NCBI GenBank assembly: GCA_017619675.1
Contig: JAFZRX010000008.1
Span: 119,162-183,161 of the forward strand
Direction: 5' to 3'
Source of the DNA: Bacteroidales bacterium
GTDB taxonomy: Bacteria; Bacteroidota; Bacteroidia; Bacteroidales; UBA932
Length of the DNA stretch: 64,000 nt
Below, piece by piece: positions 44,155-52,811 of the stretch. The notes under the pieces were generated by a model. That model was not told the DNA's origin. It searched no databases and worked only from the letters and a program-made list of their open reading frames with translations. Both the position numbers and the translations under genes were made by a program. How positions within the stretch are numbered: position 1 is the stretch's first letter; the number at the start of each line of letters is the position of its first letter.

Positions 44155-44529
44155 AAAAAAGAGGGCCATCCTTGCGGACAGCCCTCCGGAGCCGAGACTC
44201 CTTCGGAGATGTAGGTGCAGCACCGGTCAAAGACCGATCAACCCATGACTCATACTACAGTTTTCGCCAGTGGGCTTTCACATGGATTCTTTTCCCGTTT
44301 TGAACTCTCCAGTAGGAGTGCACATAAACGGACCTGGCACTTGTACCTTGTACAGTGAGGTGAATGATGATAAGGCTTGTTATGGACATTATTCAAGATT
44401 ATTAATAGTGGAGCCCCCTCATTGACAACCCTGACTATCTCCGATAGATTAAAAAAGAGCACTGTACCCTCTCGGGTAACAATGCTCTTATGTCCATAAC
44501 AGGTCGCCTCCACGACCCTAATAATCTTG
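44155..44529 (-). ncRNA. Candidate structured RNA of about 375 nt
   Basis: A leftward transcript from the promoter at 44536-44565 would begin near 44529. Long complementary segments are visible: 44519-44529 with 44394-44404 (11 bp), 44508-44513 with 44408-44413 (6 bp), and 44490-44500 with 44379-44389 (11 bp). The order makes the first two nested and the third crossing, i.e. a pseudoknot or an alternative fold. A strong hairpin with GAGA loop (44455-44489) is followed by T residues on this strand, and a second hairpin (44161-44186) plus T-run closes the unit. It does not show the conserved cores of RNase P RNA or tmRNA that I can recall. Confidence 0.5.
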
Positions 44530-44535
44530 CTTTTG

Positions 44536-44565
44536 CAAAGATATAGATTTGTTTTTGAATACCAA
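44536..44565 (-). promoter_or_regulatory. Promoter for the candidate structured RNA
   Basis: On the minus strand TTGG (44562-44565), 18 bp, then TATCTTTG (44536-44543), an exact -7 match. It points left into the structured region. Confidence 0.55.
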
Positions 44566-44679
44566 GTAATAATTGACACTCAATCAAAAAAGTTCAATTA
44601 ACATTTTGTTATTGACATTTTGTTAATTGGAGGAAAGAGCCGTTGGGGGTGGGTGGTGGTTTCTTCTCAAATTTATTGC

Positions 44680-44687
44680 TAAATTTG
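44680..44687 (+). promoter_or_regulatory. -7 box TAAATTTG for the epimerase gene
   Basis: An exact TAnnTTTG match lies 19 bp before the ATG at 44707. A TTTC at 44660-44663 is a possible weak -33 element at 16 bp. Confidence 0.5.
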
Positions 44688-44706
44688 ATGAATTAAGTGA
44701 TTTATT

Positions 44707-45675
44707 ATGAAGATACTGGTGACCGGGGCGGCCGGGTTTATTGGGTCCAAGCTGGCGTATGAGCTAAAGCGGCGCGGAGATGATGTCGTTGGGGTGGATA
44801 ACTACAACGACTATTACGACGTGCGGCTGAAGGAGGCTCGCGTGCGGGAGTTTGGGCTGGCGGTTCGGCAAATGGATATTGCTGATAAGGCGGCGGTGGA
44901 TGAGTTGTTCGCAGCGGAGAAGTTTGACGCGGTGGTGAACCTGGCGGCGCAGGCGGGGGTTCGGTATTCGATTTTGAATCCCTATGCGTATGCGCAGAGC
45001 AATCTTATCGGGTTCCTGAATGTGCTGGAGGCGTGCAGGAGTTTTGGGGTGGGGCATTTGGTGTTCGCATCGTCATCAAGCGTGTATGGAATGAATGCTA
45101 AGGTGCCGTACTCGGAGGGGGACAAGGCGGATAACCCGGTGTCGCTTTATGGAGCTACAAAGAAGAGCAATGAATTGATGGCGCATGCATATTGCAAGTT
45201 GTATGGGATCAGCATGACGGGGTTGAGGTACTTTACGGTTTATGGGCCGTGGGGGAGGCCTGATATGGCTCCGATGCTGTTTGCTTCAGCAATCAGCAAG
45301 GGGGAGCCGATAAAGGTCTTTAACCACGGCGACATGATACGGGACTTCACATATATCGATGATATTGTGGAGGGGACGGTTCGGTGCGTTGATCATGTGC
45401 CGGAGCCGGATGAGAATGGACTTAGGTATAGGGTTTACAATATCGGGTGCTCGCATCCTGTGAAGTTGATGGACTTCATTGGGGAGCTGGAGCAGGCTTT
45501 GGGGAAGAAGGCGGTGATGGAGTTCCTGCCAATGCAGCCGGGGGATGTGTATCAGACTAATGCGGATACGTCCAGGCTGGAGGCAGAGGTGGGGTATAAG
45601 CCACAGGTGCTGCTGCATGACGGAATTGCCCGGTTTGTAGAGTGGTATAAGAGTGACAAGAATCCTTTGAAATAG
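44707..45675 (+). CDS. UDP-glucuronate 4-epimerase-like SDR
   Basis: A 322-residue extended SDR. The NAD motif is GAAGFIGSK near residue 7, VDNYNDYYDVRLKEAR follows, and the catalytic residues are ASSSSVYG near 121 and YGATKKSNE near 148. The combination with GPWGRPDMAPMLF near 180 is the pattern of the CapI/LpsL UDP-GlcA 4-epimerases that make UDP-galacturonate. The next two genes (GHMP kinase and nucleotidyltransferase) could supply a related sugar from salvage. It starts a GC-rich transcription unit. Confidence 0.88.
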   Translation: MKILVTGAAGFIGSKLAYELKRRGDDVVGVDNYNDYYDVRLKEARVREFGLAVRQMDIADKAAVDELFAAEKFDAVVNLAAQAGVRYSILNPYAYAQSNLIGFLNVLEACRSFGVGHLVFASSSSVYGMNAKVPYSEGDKADNPVSLYGATKKSNELMAHAYCKLYGISMTGLRYFTVYGPWGRPDMAPMLFASAISKGEPIKVFNHGDMIRDFTYIDDIVEGTVRCVDHVPEPDENGLRYRVYNIGCSHPVKLMDFIGELEQALGKKAVMEFLPMQPGDVYQTNADTSRLEAEVGYKPQVLLHDGIARFVEWYKSDKNPLK

Positions 45676-45696
45676 AGATAAAAGAGAGATTAAGAG

Positions 45697-45704
45697 TATA
45701 TTTG
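45697..45704 (+). promoter_or_regulatory. -7 box TATATTTG for the GHMP kinase
   Basis: An exact match 9 bp before the ATG at 45714. It overlaps the in-frame TTG at 45702, which argues for the ATG as the true start. Confidence 0.4.
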
Positions 45705-45713
45705 AGTGATAAG

Positions 45714-46886
45714 ATGAAGTGCGAAGAGAAATTTAAAAAGATATACGGCAGGGATCCGGAAGAGGTGTCCTTCTGCCCTTACAGGATATGCCCGATTGGG
45801 GCGCATTCTGACCATAATCTGGGCAAGATTACGGGATTGGCCCTTGATAGGGGAATCCACATTGCGTATTCGCCAAAGATGAATGGAGTGGTGGAGATGG
45901 CATCGTTGCAGTTTCCAAAGAGGGCGCAGTGGCATATCGCGTCAGTCCCCCCGCGTAAGCAAGGGGACTGGGCGGATTATCTGCGCGGCGCCACTTGGGC
46001 GCTGACCAAGATTTTCAGGCTGCAGGTGGGCGTTTGCGGTGTCATTGAGGGAACATTGCCAATAGGCGGTTTATCGTCCTCTGCGGCCGTAATAATAGCC
46101 TTTCTGAAGGCGTTGTGTAAGGTTAACGGAATTGTTCTTTCACAGCAGCAGTTGATTGATATTGCGTATGAGGCGGAGAAGAGTTATGTGGGAGTAAGCA
46201 TCGGTAAGTTGGACCAGAGCTGCGAGGTGCTGGGAAAGAAGAACCAACTGCTATATCTGGATACAAAGGATGGTTCTTATGAACTGATTCCGGAGAGCCC
46301 GGCCATGAAGCCGTATAAGATTGCCATATTCTATTCCGGCCTGGAGCATAGTTTGGTTGGATCCAAATACAATATGCGGGTGGATGAGCTGCGCGCGGGG
46401 GTATACGCGCTGCAGGCGTTCGCGGGGCTGGAGTATGGGAAGTTCGGTGAGGCCATGGCGCGTAATGTCCCGCGCGCTGTGTACGAGGAGTTCAAAGGCC
46501 GTCTGCCGGAGCCGTGGGCCAAGCGCTGCGAGCACTGGTACACGGAGTTCGAGCGCGTAGAGAAGGGAGCGGAGGCTTGGCGCCGCGGCGACATAGAGGA
46601 ATACGGCCGGCTGTCGTTTGAGTCCGGCTGGAGCAGCATACATAACTGGGAGTCCGGTGCGCCGGAACAGATCAGGCTGTATGAGATAATGCGGGAGACC
46701 GAGGGCATTTACGGCGGCCGCTTCAGCGGCGCGGGCTTCAAGGGCTGCTGCATGGCGCTGATAGATCCGGTCTTTGAGGAATCCATAAAGAAGACCGTTA
46801 CGGAGGCCTATCTGAAGTCCTTCCCCGAGATGACCGGAAAGTACGATGTATTCATTTGCGGCAGCGCAGACGGAGTAGGAATATGA
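45714..46886 (+). CDS. GHMP-family sugar kinase (galactokinase/galacturonokinase-like)
   Basis: A 390-residue kinase. The substrate loop CPYRICPIGAHSDHN near residue 20 replaces the galactokinase GRVNLIGEHTDY pattern. The ATP motif PIGGLSSSAAV is near 121 and the C-terminal motif GRFSGAGFKGCC near 340. This divergence, seen in uronic-acid kinases of plants and bacteria, and the adjacent uronate epimerase suggest a uronate or related sugar as substrate, but galactose cannot be excluded. The ATG at 45714 is chosen. The stop overlaps the next start (ATGA). Confidence 0.8.
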   Translation: MKCEEKFKKIYGRDPEEVSFCPYRICPIGAHSDHNLGKITGLALDRGIHIAYSPKMNGVVEMASLQFPKRAQWHIASVPPRKQGDWADYLRGATWALTKIFRLQVGVCGVIEGTLPIGGLSSSAAVIIAFLKALCKVNGIVLSQQQLIDIAYEAEKSYVGVSIGKLDQSCEVLGKKNQLLYLDTKDGSYELIPESPAMKPYKIAIFYSGLEHSLVGSKYNMRVDELRAGVYALQAFAGLEYGKFGEAMARNVPRAVYEEFKGRLPEPWAKRCEHWYTEFERVEKGAEAWRRGDIEEYGRLSFESGWSSIHNWESGAPEQIRLYEIMRETEGIYGGRFSGAGFKGCCMALIDPVFEESIKKTVTEAYLKSFPEMTGKYDVFICGSADGVGI

Positions 46887-47617
46887 AGTGTTTGATCCTG
46901 GCGGCGGGTTATGCTACCCGGTTGTATCCTTTGACGGAGAACTTCCCCAAGCCTTTGCTGAAGGTGGGGGAGAAGGCCATCCTGGACTGGTTGATTGACG
47001 ATTTGTCCGGGAGCGGCAAGGTTGACGGATACATTGTGGTGACTAACCATAGGTTCGCTTCCCTGTTCAGGGAGTGGGCCGCGGGGCGCCTGGAGAGTAT
47101 CACTGTCTTGGACGACGGCACGGAGTCCAACGAGACTCGGCTGGGCGCCGTGCGGGACATCCAGTTTGCCATTGACGAATGCGGCCTGGATGACGATCTG
47201 CTGGTCATGGCAGGGGACAACCTGCTGTCTTTCAGTCTGTGTGATTTCCTGGACTATTTTGCGCAGAAAGGCACTTCCTGCGTTATGCGATACTTTGAGC
47301 CCGATGAGGCGCGCCTGCACCGCTGTGGTGTCCTGGAAGTTGGCGCGGATGGAAGGATTTTCTCCATGGAGGAGAAACCGGCTGAGCCGCGCAGCCATTG
47401 GTGCTGTCCGCCGTTCTATGCATACAAGCGGAAGGACGCGGCCCGCGTGGCGGAGGCTTTGGCCGACGGCTGCGGCGCGGACGCTCCCGGCAGTCTGGTA
47501 GCATGGCTGTGCCAGCATGTTATAATGCATGCCTGGGAGATGCCGGGACCGCGATATGATATAGGCACACTGGAGAGCTATCAGGCTGTCCAGGAAATAT
47601 TTGAGAATAACGATTAG
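46883..47617 (+). CDS. Sugar-1-phosphate nucleotidyltransferase
   Basis: A 244-residue protein with the NTP-transferase signature LILAAGYATRLYPLTENFPKP at the N-terminus and VMAGDNLLSF near 110 for the metal-binding Asp. Coupled (4-bp overlap) to the GHMP kinase, it would turn the sugar-1-phosphate into an NDP-sugar. The C-terminal GPRYDIGTLESYQAVQEIF is typical of RfbA/GlmU-like short forms. Nucleotide preference unknown. Start at ATG 46883. Confidence 0.85.
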   Translation: MKCLILAAGYATRLYPLTENFPKPLLKVGEKAILDWLIDDLSGSGKVDGYIVVTNHRFASLFREWAAGRLESITVLDDGTESNETRLGAVRDIQFAIDECGLDDDLLVMAGDNLLSFSLCDFLDYFAQKGTSCVMRYFEPDEARLHRCGVLEVGADGRIFSMEEKPAEPRSHWCCPPFYAYKRKDAARVAEALADGCGADAPGSLVAWLCQHVIMHAWEMPGPRYDIGTLESYQAVQEIFENND

Positions 47618-47620
47618 ACT

Positions 47621-48538
47621 ATGGGAAAGAACAGGGTACTGGTCCTTGGAAACGGATTTGATTTGGATTTGGGGTATCCCACGGCGTATGGGGACTTCAA
47701 GTTGCCGTTCAACACAAAGGCAAAGGATTGCCATAGGCTTGGTAAGTTCCTGCTTCATTGCAAGAAGGTGAAGCAGTGGGGAAGCCTGGAGAAGGTCCTG
47801 ACGGAGTACGGCCGCATAGATCCGGAGAAGGAGTACCAGGACCTGATGAATATGGTGTCGTTCCCTGGGTCAAAGCTGGTTAACAAGGCTTTCGGGCAGA
47901 TATTCAAGAAGACCTCCAGGGCCGTCAGGAACAGGAACAAGCATGTTCCGGGGGACCAGGTGGACTTTGAGCGGCTGCGCAACAGGCTCGCGGCGTACGT
48001 CAAATCGATAGATTTGAGTAAGCCCCGCGAGGAGTCTGCAGCCGCCCGTTTGTTGAAGGCTGTTACCTTTGACAAGGTATACAGCTTCAACTTCACGGAC
48101 CTTGCGGAAATCGGGAAAGCGCTGGGAGTGGATATGGCATCGGCACAGTATGTCCACGGTTGCGCTGCGCAGGGAAGTGCGGTGATGGGCGCCGGAGACT
48201 ACGCGGATCTTAGGGCCAACGCCAGTTATCTGTACAAGGCTGCGGATGAGAAGTATCGGGCAACGGATTTGATGGAGGCCCTGGATGAATGCGATGAGGT
48301 GTATTTCTACGGCCTGTCGTTCTCCAAGGTGGATTACCCGTACTTTGAGGACTTCTTTAAGAAGATTGCCGACGGAGATTACGGCGCAGACAGGAAAGTC
48401 ATCCGCATTTATACCTATGACGATGACTCCCGCATGGATGTGCTGTACAATCTCCGCCAGATGGCCGGCAGCCTGACCAAACTGCAGGGCTATGCTGACA
48501 TAGAAATAGTTAAGACTAAAGATAATTCCAAGATATGA
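47621..48538 (+). CDS. AbiH-family abortive-infection protein
   Basis: A 305-residue protein opening VLVLGNGFDLDLGYPTAYGDF, the GNGFD signature of the AbiH family (phage abortive infection, first known from Lactococcus). VYSFNFTDL near 150 and VHGCAAQG near 178 fit the later conserved motifs. The mode of action of AbiH is not established. It sits between two sugar-nucleotide genes, 3 bp after one and overlapping fnlB by 4 bp, so it is transcribed with capsule genes. Codon use is like its neighbours, so this is not a recent insertion. Confidence 0.8.
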   Translation: MGKNRVLVLGNGFDLDLGYPTAYGDFKLPFNTKAKDCHRLGKFLLHCKKVKQWGSLEKVLTEYGRIDPEKEYQDLMNMVSFPGSKLVNKAFGQIFKKTSRAVRNRNKHVPGDQVDFERLRNRLAAYVKSIDLSKPREESAAARLLKAVTFDKVYSFNFTDLAEIGKALGVDMASAQYVHGCAAQGSAVMGAGDYADLRANASYLYKAADEKYRATDLMEALDECDEVYFYGLSFSKVDYPYFEDFFKKIADGDYGADRKVIRIYTYDDDSRMDVLYNLRQMAGSLTKLQGYADIEIVKTKDNSKI

Positions 48539-49731
48539 AGATACTGGTTACCGGAGCAAAGGGGTTCGTAGGAAAGAACCTTTGCGCACAGTTGAAGAAT
48601 ATCCGTGACGGAAAGGCGCGGAATTATGGGGTTGATGTGGAGGAGGTTTTCGAGTACGATGTGGACAGCGAGCCCCTGAAACTGGATGAGTATTGCGCGG
48701 CGGCGGACTTCGTGTTCAATTTGGCGGGAGTGAATCGGCCGAAGGATCCAAAGGAGTTCAAGGCGGGGAACGTGGACTTCGCGACCACGCTGCTGGAGAC
48801 GCTGCGCAGGCACGGGAACAAATGTCCCGTGATGCTTGCGTCCAGCCAGCAGGCGTCGCTCGCCGGGCGCTTCGGCAACAGCGAGTATGGCCGAAGCAAG
48901 AAGGCGGGCGAGGAGCTGTTCTTCAAGTACGCTGCTGAAACTGGGGCGAGGGTGCTGGTGTATAGGTTCCCTAACCTCTTTGGAAAATGGTGTCGGCCCA
49001 ATTACAATAGCGTGGTGGCTACGTTCTGCAATGCCATAGCCAATGATTTGCCGTATACCGTGAATGATTCTTCAGTGCAGCTGGATCTCCTGTACATAGA
49101 TGATTTGGTGGACGAGATGATCGCATGCTTGAAGGGGAAGGAGCATAGGTGCGAGTATGACGGCATGGGTGCGTTCCCAATGAAGGATGGCAAATACTGT
49201 TATGTGCCCACTACGCATAAGGCTACGCTGGGAGAGATTGTGGACTTGCTCCATAAATTCGATGACCAGCGGAAGACTTTGATAGTGCCGGATATCCCGG
49301 CGGGGAGCTTTGCGAAGAAATTGTACAGTACATTCCTGAGCTATTTGCCGGCTTCCAAAGTGGCCATTCCGCTCAAGACTAACGTTGATGCACGCGGGTC
49401 GTTCACGGAGGTTTTGAAGTTCTTGGGGAACGGACAGTTCAGCGTGAATGTATCCAATCCTGGGGTGACCAAAGGGCAGCACTGGCACAATACTAAATGG
49501 GAGTTCTTCATTGTTGTGAGCGGTACCGCTTTGATCAGGGAAAGGAAGATTGGTTCTCACGAGGTGTTTGAGTTCGAAGTCTCCGGCAAGGAACTGAAGG
49601 CCGTCCACATGCTTCCGGGCTATACGCACAAAATTATTAACCAGAGCAAGACTGAGCCTCTGGTAACCCTCATGTGGGCCAACGAAATATTCGATCCAAA
49701 CAAACCTGACACATATTCAGAAAACGTATAG
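48535..49731 (+). CDS. fnlB: FnlB/CapF/WbjC bifunctional reductase-epimerase
   Basis: A 398-residue two-domain enzyme. The N-terminal SDR domain (GAKGFVGKN near residue 7, YGRSKKAGEEL near 119) reduces the 4-keto sugar. The C-terminal cupin-like domain (KGQHWHNTKWEFF near 310, with His residues for metal) catalyses epimerisation, as in CapF. It is the second enzyme of the UDP-L-FucNAc route, working on the FnlA product. It overlaps AbiH by 4 bp and is followed after 1 bp by fnlC. Confidence 0.92.
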   Translation: MKILVTGAKGFVGKNLCAQLKNIRDGKARNYGVDVEEVFEYDVDSEPLKLDEYCAAADFVFNLAGVNRPKDPKEFKAGNVDFATTLLETLRRHGNKCPVMLASSQQASLAGRFGNSEYGRSKKAGEELFFKYAAETGARVLVYRFPNLFGKWCRPNYNSVVATFCNAIANDLPYTVNDSSVQLDLLYIDDLVDEMIACLKGKEHRCEYDGMGAFPMKDGKYCYVPTTHKATLGEIVDLLHKFDDQRKTLIVPDIPAGSFAKKLYSTFLSYLPASKVAIPLKTNVDARGSFTEVLKFLGNGQFSVNVSNPGVTKGQHWHNTKWEFFIVVSGTALIRERKIGSHEVFEFEVSGKELKAVHMLPGYTHKIINQSKTEPLVTLMWANEIFDPNKPDTYSENV

Positions 49732-49732
49732 T

Positions 49733-50893
49733 ATGGCACAATTCAAAGAGAATGGGAAGCTGAAGCTTCTGATAATTGTGGGCACGCGCCCGGAGATAAT
49801 ACGCCTGTCAGCGGTGATAGGCAAGTGCAGGAAGTATTTCGACTGCCTGCTGGCACATACGGGACAGAACTATGATTATAGCCTTAACGGTGTGTTCTTC
49901 AAGGACCTGGGCCTGGCGGCGCCGGACGTTTATCTGGATGCGGTGGGGTCTGACCTGGGGGAGACAATGGGAAATATCATCGACAAGAGTTATAAGTTGA
50001 TGGTTGAGGTGAAGCCGGATGCGGTGCTGGTGTTGGGTGATACCAACAGTTGCCTGAGCGTGATCGGCGCAAAGCGCCTGCATATTCCAATCTTCCACAT
50101 GGAGGCTGGGAACAGGTGCAAGGACGAGTGCCTCCCGGAGGAGACCAACAGGCGGATCGTGGACATCATATCGGACGTGAATATGGCGTACAGCGAGCAC
50201 GCGCGGCGGTATCTGGCCGAGTGCGGGGTGCCGCGGGAGAGGACGTACGTGACGGGAAGCCCTATGGCGGAGGTGCTGCGGGCGAACTTGGACGCAATTG
50301 AGGCCAGCGACGTACACGCGCGGCTGGGGCTGGAGAAAGGGAAGTACATTTTGCTGAGTGCGCATCGGGAAGAGAATATCGACACGGAGAAGAATTTCCT
50401 GAGTCTGTTCAGCGCGATAAATGCGCTGGCGGCGAAGTACGATATGCCGGTGCTGTACAGCTGCCATCCGCGTTCGCGGAAGCGGCTGGAAGCATCCGGT
50501 TTCCAGCTGGATCCGCGGGTGATCAGGCACGAGCCGCTCGGCTTCCATGATTATAACTGCCTGCAGATGAATGCATTTGCTGTTGTAAGTGACAGCGGGA
50601 CTCTGCCGGAGGAGAGTTCGTTCTTTACATCCATAGGGAAGCCGTTCCCGGCGGTATGCATCCGCACCAGCACGGAACGACCGGAGGCGCTGGACAAGGC
50701 GTGCTTCTTCATTGCGGGCATTGATTCCCACAGCCTGCTGCAGGCTGTGGACACTGCCGTGGCAATGAACGCTGCCGGCGACCATGGCGTTCCCGTTCCG
50801 GATTATCTGGACGAGAACGTTTCTACTAAAGTGGTGAAAATCATACAGTCATACACAGGCATCGTCAATAAAATGGTTTGGAGAAAAGATTAA
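49733..50893 (+). CDS. fnlC: FnlC/CapG-type UDP-sugar 2-epimerase
   Basis: A 386-residue non-hydrolysing UDP-N-acetylsugar 2-epimerase. The signature VGTRPEIIRLSAVI is at the N-terminus, VLVLGDTNSCLSVI near 95, HMEAGNRCKDECLPEETNRR near 122 and SDSGTLPEESSFF near 284. In this context (directly after fnlB) it is the last enzyme of the UDP-L-FucNAc pathway rather than a ManNAc-forming WecB. It ends the capsule biosynthesis block; the OmpA-family gene downstream has its own promoter. Confidence 0.9.
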   Translation: MAQFKENGKLKLLIIVGTRPEIIRLSAVIGKCRKYFDCLLAHTGQNYDYSLNGVFFKDLGLAAPDVYLDAVGSDLGETMGNIIDKSYKLMVEVKPDAVLVLGDTNSCLSVIGAKRLHIPIFHMEAGNRCKDECLPEETNRRIVDIISDVNMAYSEHARRYLAECGVPRERTYVTGSPMAEVLRANLDAIEASDVHARLGLEKGKYILLSAHREENIDTEKNFLSLFSAINALAAKYDMPVLYSCHPRSRKRLEASGFQLDPRVIRHEPLGFHDYNCLQMNAFAVVSDSGTLPEESSFFTSIGKPFPAVCIRTSTERPEALDKACFFIAGIDSHSLLQAVDTAVAMNAAGDHGVPVPDYLDENVSTKVVKIIQSYTGIVNKMVWRKD

Positions 50894-50906
50894 AACACTA
50901 TATTTG
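50877..50906 (+). promoter_or_regulatory. Strong promoter of the OmpA-family gene
   Basis: TTTG (50877-50880), 18-bp spacer and TATATTTG (50899-50906), both exact. It lies 23 bp before the ATG and overlaps the end of fnlC. Confidence 0.8.
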
Positions 50907-50929
50907 TATATTCTAACATTACAGAAGAT

Positions 50930-52105
50930 ATGAAAAGACTTTTCGTTATTATGATTGCTGCTTTGGCACTGGTATTCAGTGCTCAGGCGCAGGTTAAATC
51001 TGAATTCAATCCGGGATGGAACCTTACCGTCCAGGGTGGAGTTAATTACACCTCTTCTAATCGATGGGCTATTGATCATTGGCATCATTTCACTTCCAAT
51101 GGACAGGTAGCCCTTGGATATAAGTTCTCTCCGGTATTTGGTCTTCGTGGTGTATGGACCGGCCCTATCGCGGCATTCCCTACCAATGAAGGAAAGGATA
51201 TGGGAACAATGCATTATCTGCAGTTAGGCGCTGACGCAGTGTTTGACCTGCTCAATATCTTCAATTATAATCCTACCCGCTTCATTAGCCCGTATGCTTT
51301 CTTAGGAGCGGCAGGTAACTATCGTTTTGAAACAACTGATGCTAAGGGATTCTTTGGACCTGCGGTTCGCGCCGGTCTTGGATTCGCTTTCCGTCTGGAC
51401 GACGTTGCTAAACTTGTCATTGAGTTGAATGACAATGCGCTTAGCAACAAGTTCAACACTCTTGACGATAATGAGATTTTCGCAGCCGATGTCCTTAATT
51501 GGAAGAGGCCTTTCAAGTGGGATGACAATTTCTCCGCTTTGGTTGGTTTGCAGTTTGACCTGAGTTCAGGAAGGACTTCAAGGCCTATTGTTGATCCTGG
51601 ATATAGCGCTCCTATCGTTGAGGCCGAGGCGGAGGCTGCGAGGCTGGCCGCGGAGCGCGCAGCCGCTGAAAGGGCTGCCGCAGAGCGTGCCGCAGCCGAG
51701 CGTGCAGCCGCAGAGCGCGCCGCCGCGGAGCGTGCAGCAGCTGAAGCTGCCGCCCGTGCCGCGCAGCAGCGTCCCGCCGCTCCCGCTTCAATCACCGAGA
51801 GCGTTTACTTTGACCTGAACAAGTCCGTCCTCAAGGCCGACCAGCAGTCAAAGATCGACAACCTCATCTCCTACCTGAGGCAGAATCCTACCGCCAATGT
51901 AACTATCACCGGCTACGCCGACAAGGCCACCGGAACCGCATCCCGCAACATGACCCTCTCAGAGCAGCGTGCAAACGTTGTCAAGAAGGCCCTCACAGAT
52001 GCAGGCATCTCAGCCAGCCGCATCACCACGGAATACTATGGCGACACCCAGCAGGTATCAGCCGTTCCTGAGATGAACCGCGTTGCTGTCTGCGTTACCA
52101 AGTAA
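50930..52105 (+). CDS. OmpA-family outer-membrane protein
   Basis: A 391-residue protein. Signal peptide MKRLFVIMIAALALVFSAQAQ; an eight-strand type beta-barrel region about 22-215; an Ala/Glu/Arg coiled linker (repeated AAERAA, about 225-280); and a C-terminal OmpA peptidoglycan-binding domain (SVYFDLNKSVLKADQ near 290, NVTITGYADKATGTASRN near 322). It would tie the outer membrane to peptidoglycan. The barrel is AT-richer than the repeated linker, which is GC-rich. It has its own promoter and a terminator after the stop. Confidence 0.9.
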   Translation: MKRLFVIMIAALALVFSAQAQVKSEFNPGWNLTVQGGVNYTSSNRWAIDHWHHFTSNGQVALGYKFSPVFGLRGVWTGPIAAFPTNEGKDMGTMHYLQLGADAVFDLLNIFNYNPTRFISPYAFLGAAGNYRFETTDAKGFFGPAVRAGLGFAFRLDDVAKLVIELNDNALSNKFNTLDDNEIFAADVLNWKRPFKWDDNFSALVGLQFDLSSGRTSRPIVDPGYSAPIVEAEAEAARLAAERAAAERAAAERAAAERAAAERAAAERAAAEAAARAAQQRPAAPASITESVYFDLNKSVLKADQQSKIDNLISYLRQNPTANVTITGYADKATGTASRNMTLSEQRANVVKKALTDAGISASRITTEYYGDTQQVSAVPEMNRVAVCVTK

Positions 52106-52125
52106 TTGGTTGGAGGACTTGTAAT

Positions 52126-52158
52126 AAAAAAGGATGACCATTTGGCCATCCTTTTTTT
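52126..52158. terminator. Bidirectional terminator
   Basis: An 11-bp stem AAAAAAGGATG/CATCCTTTTTT with an inner 3-bp stem, between the convergent OmpA-family and HAD genes. Confidence 0.85.
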
Positions 52159-52159
52159 G

Positions 52160-52804
52160 TTATAGAATGTCTTTCAGTTCCGGGAAGGAGTCCACTATAA
52201 AGTCCGGGTTCTCTGCGCTGAGCTGGGCTCTGGAGTGGTTCCCGAAGGTGACTCCGCAGGTGTGGCAGCCGGCGTTCTTGGCCATCTGCAGGTCGTAGAT
52301 TGTGTCGCCTACAACCAGGGCCTGGTCGCCGCTGACCTGAAATTTGTCAAGGAGGATCAGGGCCAGGTCCGGGGCCGGTTTGTGGTTGGGGGTGCTCTCC
52401 ACGCTGGTCATGTGGGTGAAGTACTGGGCTATGTCCATCTTGTCCAGCAGGTACACCAGGGTGCGGCGGCTGCGGGAGGTGGCGATGCCAAGTTGGTACC
52501 CCTTATCGTACAGATACTGAAGAGTATCCTTTGTCCCCGGGAAGGGGACTATATAGTCGAAGGCTATTTCATCGAAGAGGCGCCGATAGGTGGACACGGC
52601 TTCGTCCAGGATGCCTTCGGGGAGGCGGCAGCCCACGCGGAGCGAGTCGCGCAGGGCCAGGCCTATGCCCTGGCGCATCTGCGACTCGCCGCCTTCCGGC
52701 TCGGGGAGCCCCAGCTCCCGGAGCATTGCATGCTCCGTCCGCAGGATCCCCTCCGCCGTATCCGCCAGCGTCCCGTCAAAATCAAAAATCACACACTTAA
52801 TCAT
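52160..52804 (-). CDS. HAD-superfamily phosphatase (Gph/PpaX-like)
   Basis: A 214-residue HAD hydrolase with motif I DFDGTLADT at residues 8-16, motif II in IATSRSRR near 107, motif III lysine in NHKPAPDL near 140 and motif IV GDTIYDLQMA near 163. The cap domain size is that of phosphoglycolate phosphatase or pyrophosphatase PpaX. Substrate cannot be told. It diverges from the DUF3667 gene with a shared promoter region of 54 bp. Confidence 0.85.
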   Translation of the reverse strand: MIKCVIFDFDGTLADTAEGILRTEHAMLRELGLPEPEGGESQMRQGIGLALRDSLRVGCRLPEGILDEAVSTYRRLFDEIAFDYIVPFPGTKDTLQYLYDKGYQLGIATSRSRRTLVYLLDKMDIAQYFTHMTSVESTPNHKPAPDLALILLDKFQVSGDQALVVGDTIYDLQMAKNAGCHTCGVTFGNHSRAQLSAENPDFIVDSFPELKDIL

Positions 52805-52811
52805 ATCGGCC

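Noticed and set aside
44250-44579. Leftward open frame of 109 codons in the structured region
   Set aside because: Composition is not protein-like in most of it, it overlaps strong hairpins and it has no family resemblance. The RNA interpretation explains the sequence better.
46808-47758. Minus-strand frame of 316 codons opposite the nucleotidyltransferase
   Set aside because: No motif is visible, and it spans the junction of well-supported plus-strand genes.
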